This document shows, piece after piece, positions 4,564 through 5,341 of a stretch of DNA of 5,341 nucleotides; positions within the stretch are counted from its first letter, which is position 1; each line of letters starts with the position of its first letter. Location of the stretch: the NCBI GenBank assembly GCA_002320455.1, contig DCKU01000110.1, positions 1-5,341 of the forward strand, read 5' to 3'. The position numbers and the translations under genes are program-made. The notes beneath the pieces were generated by a model. That model saw only the letters and a program-made list of their open reading frames with translations. It ran no database searches and was not told the DNA's origin. This stretch comes from Salinisphaera sp. UBA1666. Its GTDB lineage: Bacteria > Pseudomonadota > Gammaproteobacteria > Nevskiales > Salinisphaeraceae.

Positions 4564-5341
4564 ATGCGCCCAGGCGATCCGTCTACCGTCTTCACCGTCA
4601 GCGAGCTGAATAACGCCGCGCGTGACCTGCTCGAACACAGTTTCGGCCTGCTATGGGTCGAGGGTGAGATCTCCAACCTGGCGCGCCCGCGCTCGGGCCA
4701 CGTGTATTTCTCGCTCAAGGACGGCACGGCCCAGATCCGCTGCGCGCTGTTCAAATCCAAGGCCCGGCTGCTGCGGGTGGCCCTGGCTGACGGCGTTCAG
4801 GTGCGCCTGCGTGCGCGGGTGAGCCTCTATCCCGCGCGGGGCGATTTTCAGCTCATCGTGGAGCACGCCGAAGACGCCGGGGCCGGCGCGCTGCAACGGG
4901 CCTTCGAGCAGCTGCGTGACCGGCTGGACGTGGAGGGGCTGTTCGCCGCCGAGCGCAAGCGTGCCCTTCCCGCTTCGCCGCAGCGAATTGGCGTGATCAC
5001 GTCGGGTACGGGTGCCGCGATCCGCGACGTGCTCTCGGTGGCCGCCCGGCGCTATCCGCTGGGCGCGATTCGGATCTATCCGGTGCCGGTCCAGGGCGAG
5101 GCCGCACCCAAAGCGATCGTGGCCGCGATCGGCCAGGCCAACGCGCGCGCCGACTGTGATGTGCTGCTTCTGGTGCGCGGCGGCGGTTCGCTGGAAGACC
5201 TGATGGGCTTCAACGACGAAGCCGTGGCGCGGGCGATCGTGGCATCCCGTATCGCGCTGGTCTCAGGTGTCGGCCACGAGGTCGACGTAACGATTGCCGA
5301 TCTGGCCGCCGACGTGCGCGCTGCTACCCCGTCGGCGGCTC
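4564..5341 (+). CDS. xseA: Exodeoxyribonuclease VII large subunit, N-terminal 259 residues (3' end outside window)
   Basis: The frame is open from ATG 4564 to the window edge; the E. coli protein is 456 residues, so about 55% is visible. With the small subunit XseB it forms an exonuclease that digests single-stranded DNA from both ends into short oligonucleotides. The N-terminal OB-fold (about 8-105) includes WVEGEISNLARPRSGHVYFSL (31-51). The catalytic domain has VITSGTGAAIRDVL (144-157), VRGGGSLEDLMGFNDE (204-219) and SGVGHEVDVTIADLAADVRA (234-253). The four residues reported as essential in E. coli XseA fall at identical numbers: Asp155, Arg205, His238 and Asp241. That also supports this start. 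A GAG-containing purine stretch (AGCGAGAG, 4553-4560) is the likely Shine-Dalgarno. Divergence from guaB is the usual gammaproteobacterial arrangement. Confidence 0.97.
   Translation, partial: MRPGDPSTVFTVSELNNAARDLLEHSFGLLWVEGEISNLARPRSGHVYFSLKDGTAQIRCALFKSKARLLRVALADGVQVRLRARVSLYPARGDFQLIVEHAEDAGAGALQRAFEQLRDRLDVEGLFAAERKRALPASPQRIGVITSGTGAAIRDVLSVAARRYPLGAIRIYPVPVQGEAAPKAIVAAIGQANARADCDVLLLVRGGGSLEDLMGFNDEAVARAIVASRIALVSGVGHEVDVTIADLAADVRAATPSAA

Overview
The window looks like chromosomal DNA of a GC-rich gammaproteobacterium. The divergent arrangement xseA / guaB-guaA is the one found in E. coli and many relatives, and the three proteins match the E. coli ones so closely that catalytic residue numbers coincide: GuaA Cys86/His181/Glu183, GuaB Cys305, XseA Asp155/Arg205/His238/Asp241. 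I cannot name the genus from the sequence.

Layout. Positions 1-345 (+) hold the 3' part of a RES-domain gene cut by the left edge, probably the NAD-consuming toxin of a toxin-antitoxin pair. Positions 402-1197 (-) hold a two-gene unit: a small Cys-rich, HicA-like protein followed by a 173-residue protein with an AlpA/MerR-like helix-turn-helix. A strong-looking promoter with two inverted repeats precedes them. The small gene has an in-frame TAA, after which the same frame continues with what looks like its normal C-terminal tail. Positions 1253-2830 (-) are guaA and 2967-4439 (-) are guaB. The 136-bp gap between them contains a hairpin across the guaB stop codon and a good intrinsic terminator. 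Positions 4440-4563 are the guaB promoter region. Positions 4564-5341 (+) are the first 259 codons of xseA, cut by the right edge.

How it fits together. GuaB (IMP to XMP) and GuaA (XMP to GMP) are the last two steps of de novo guanine nucleotide synthesis. XseA is the large subunit of exonuclease VII and is a conserved neighbour, not a pathway partner. Everything left of the guaA stop is accessory in character. GC is 53% over the first 180 bases by my count, well below the gua genes, and two candidate toxin-antitoxin loci sit side by side. The 3' end of guaA is a known insertion point for genomic islands, so the left quarter is probably the near end of such an island or its remnant.

The part most worth a second look is the HicA-like/HTH unit. 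It has small-gene-first order, a DNA-binding second gene, overlapping palindromes on the -35 and -10 elements, and a premature stop in the putative toxin.
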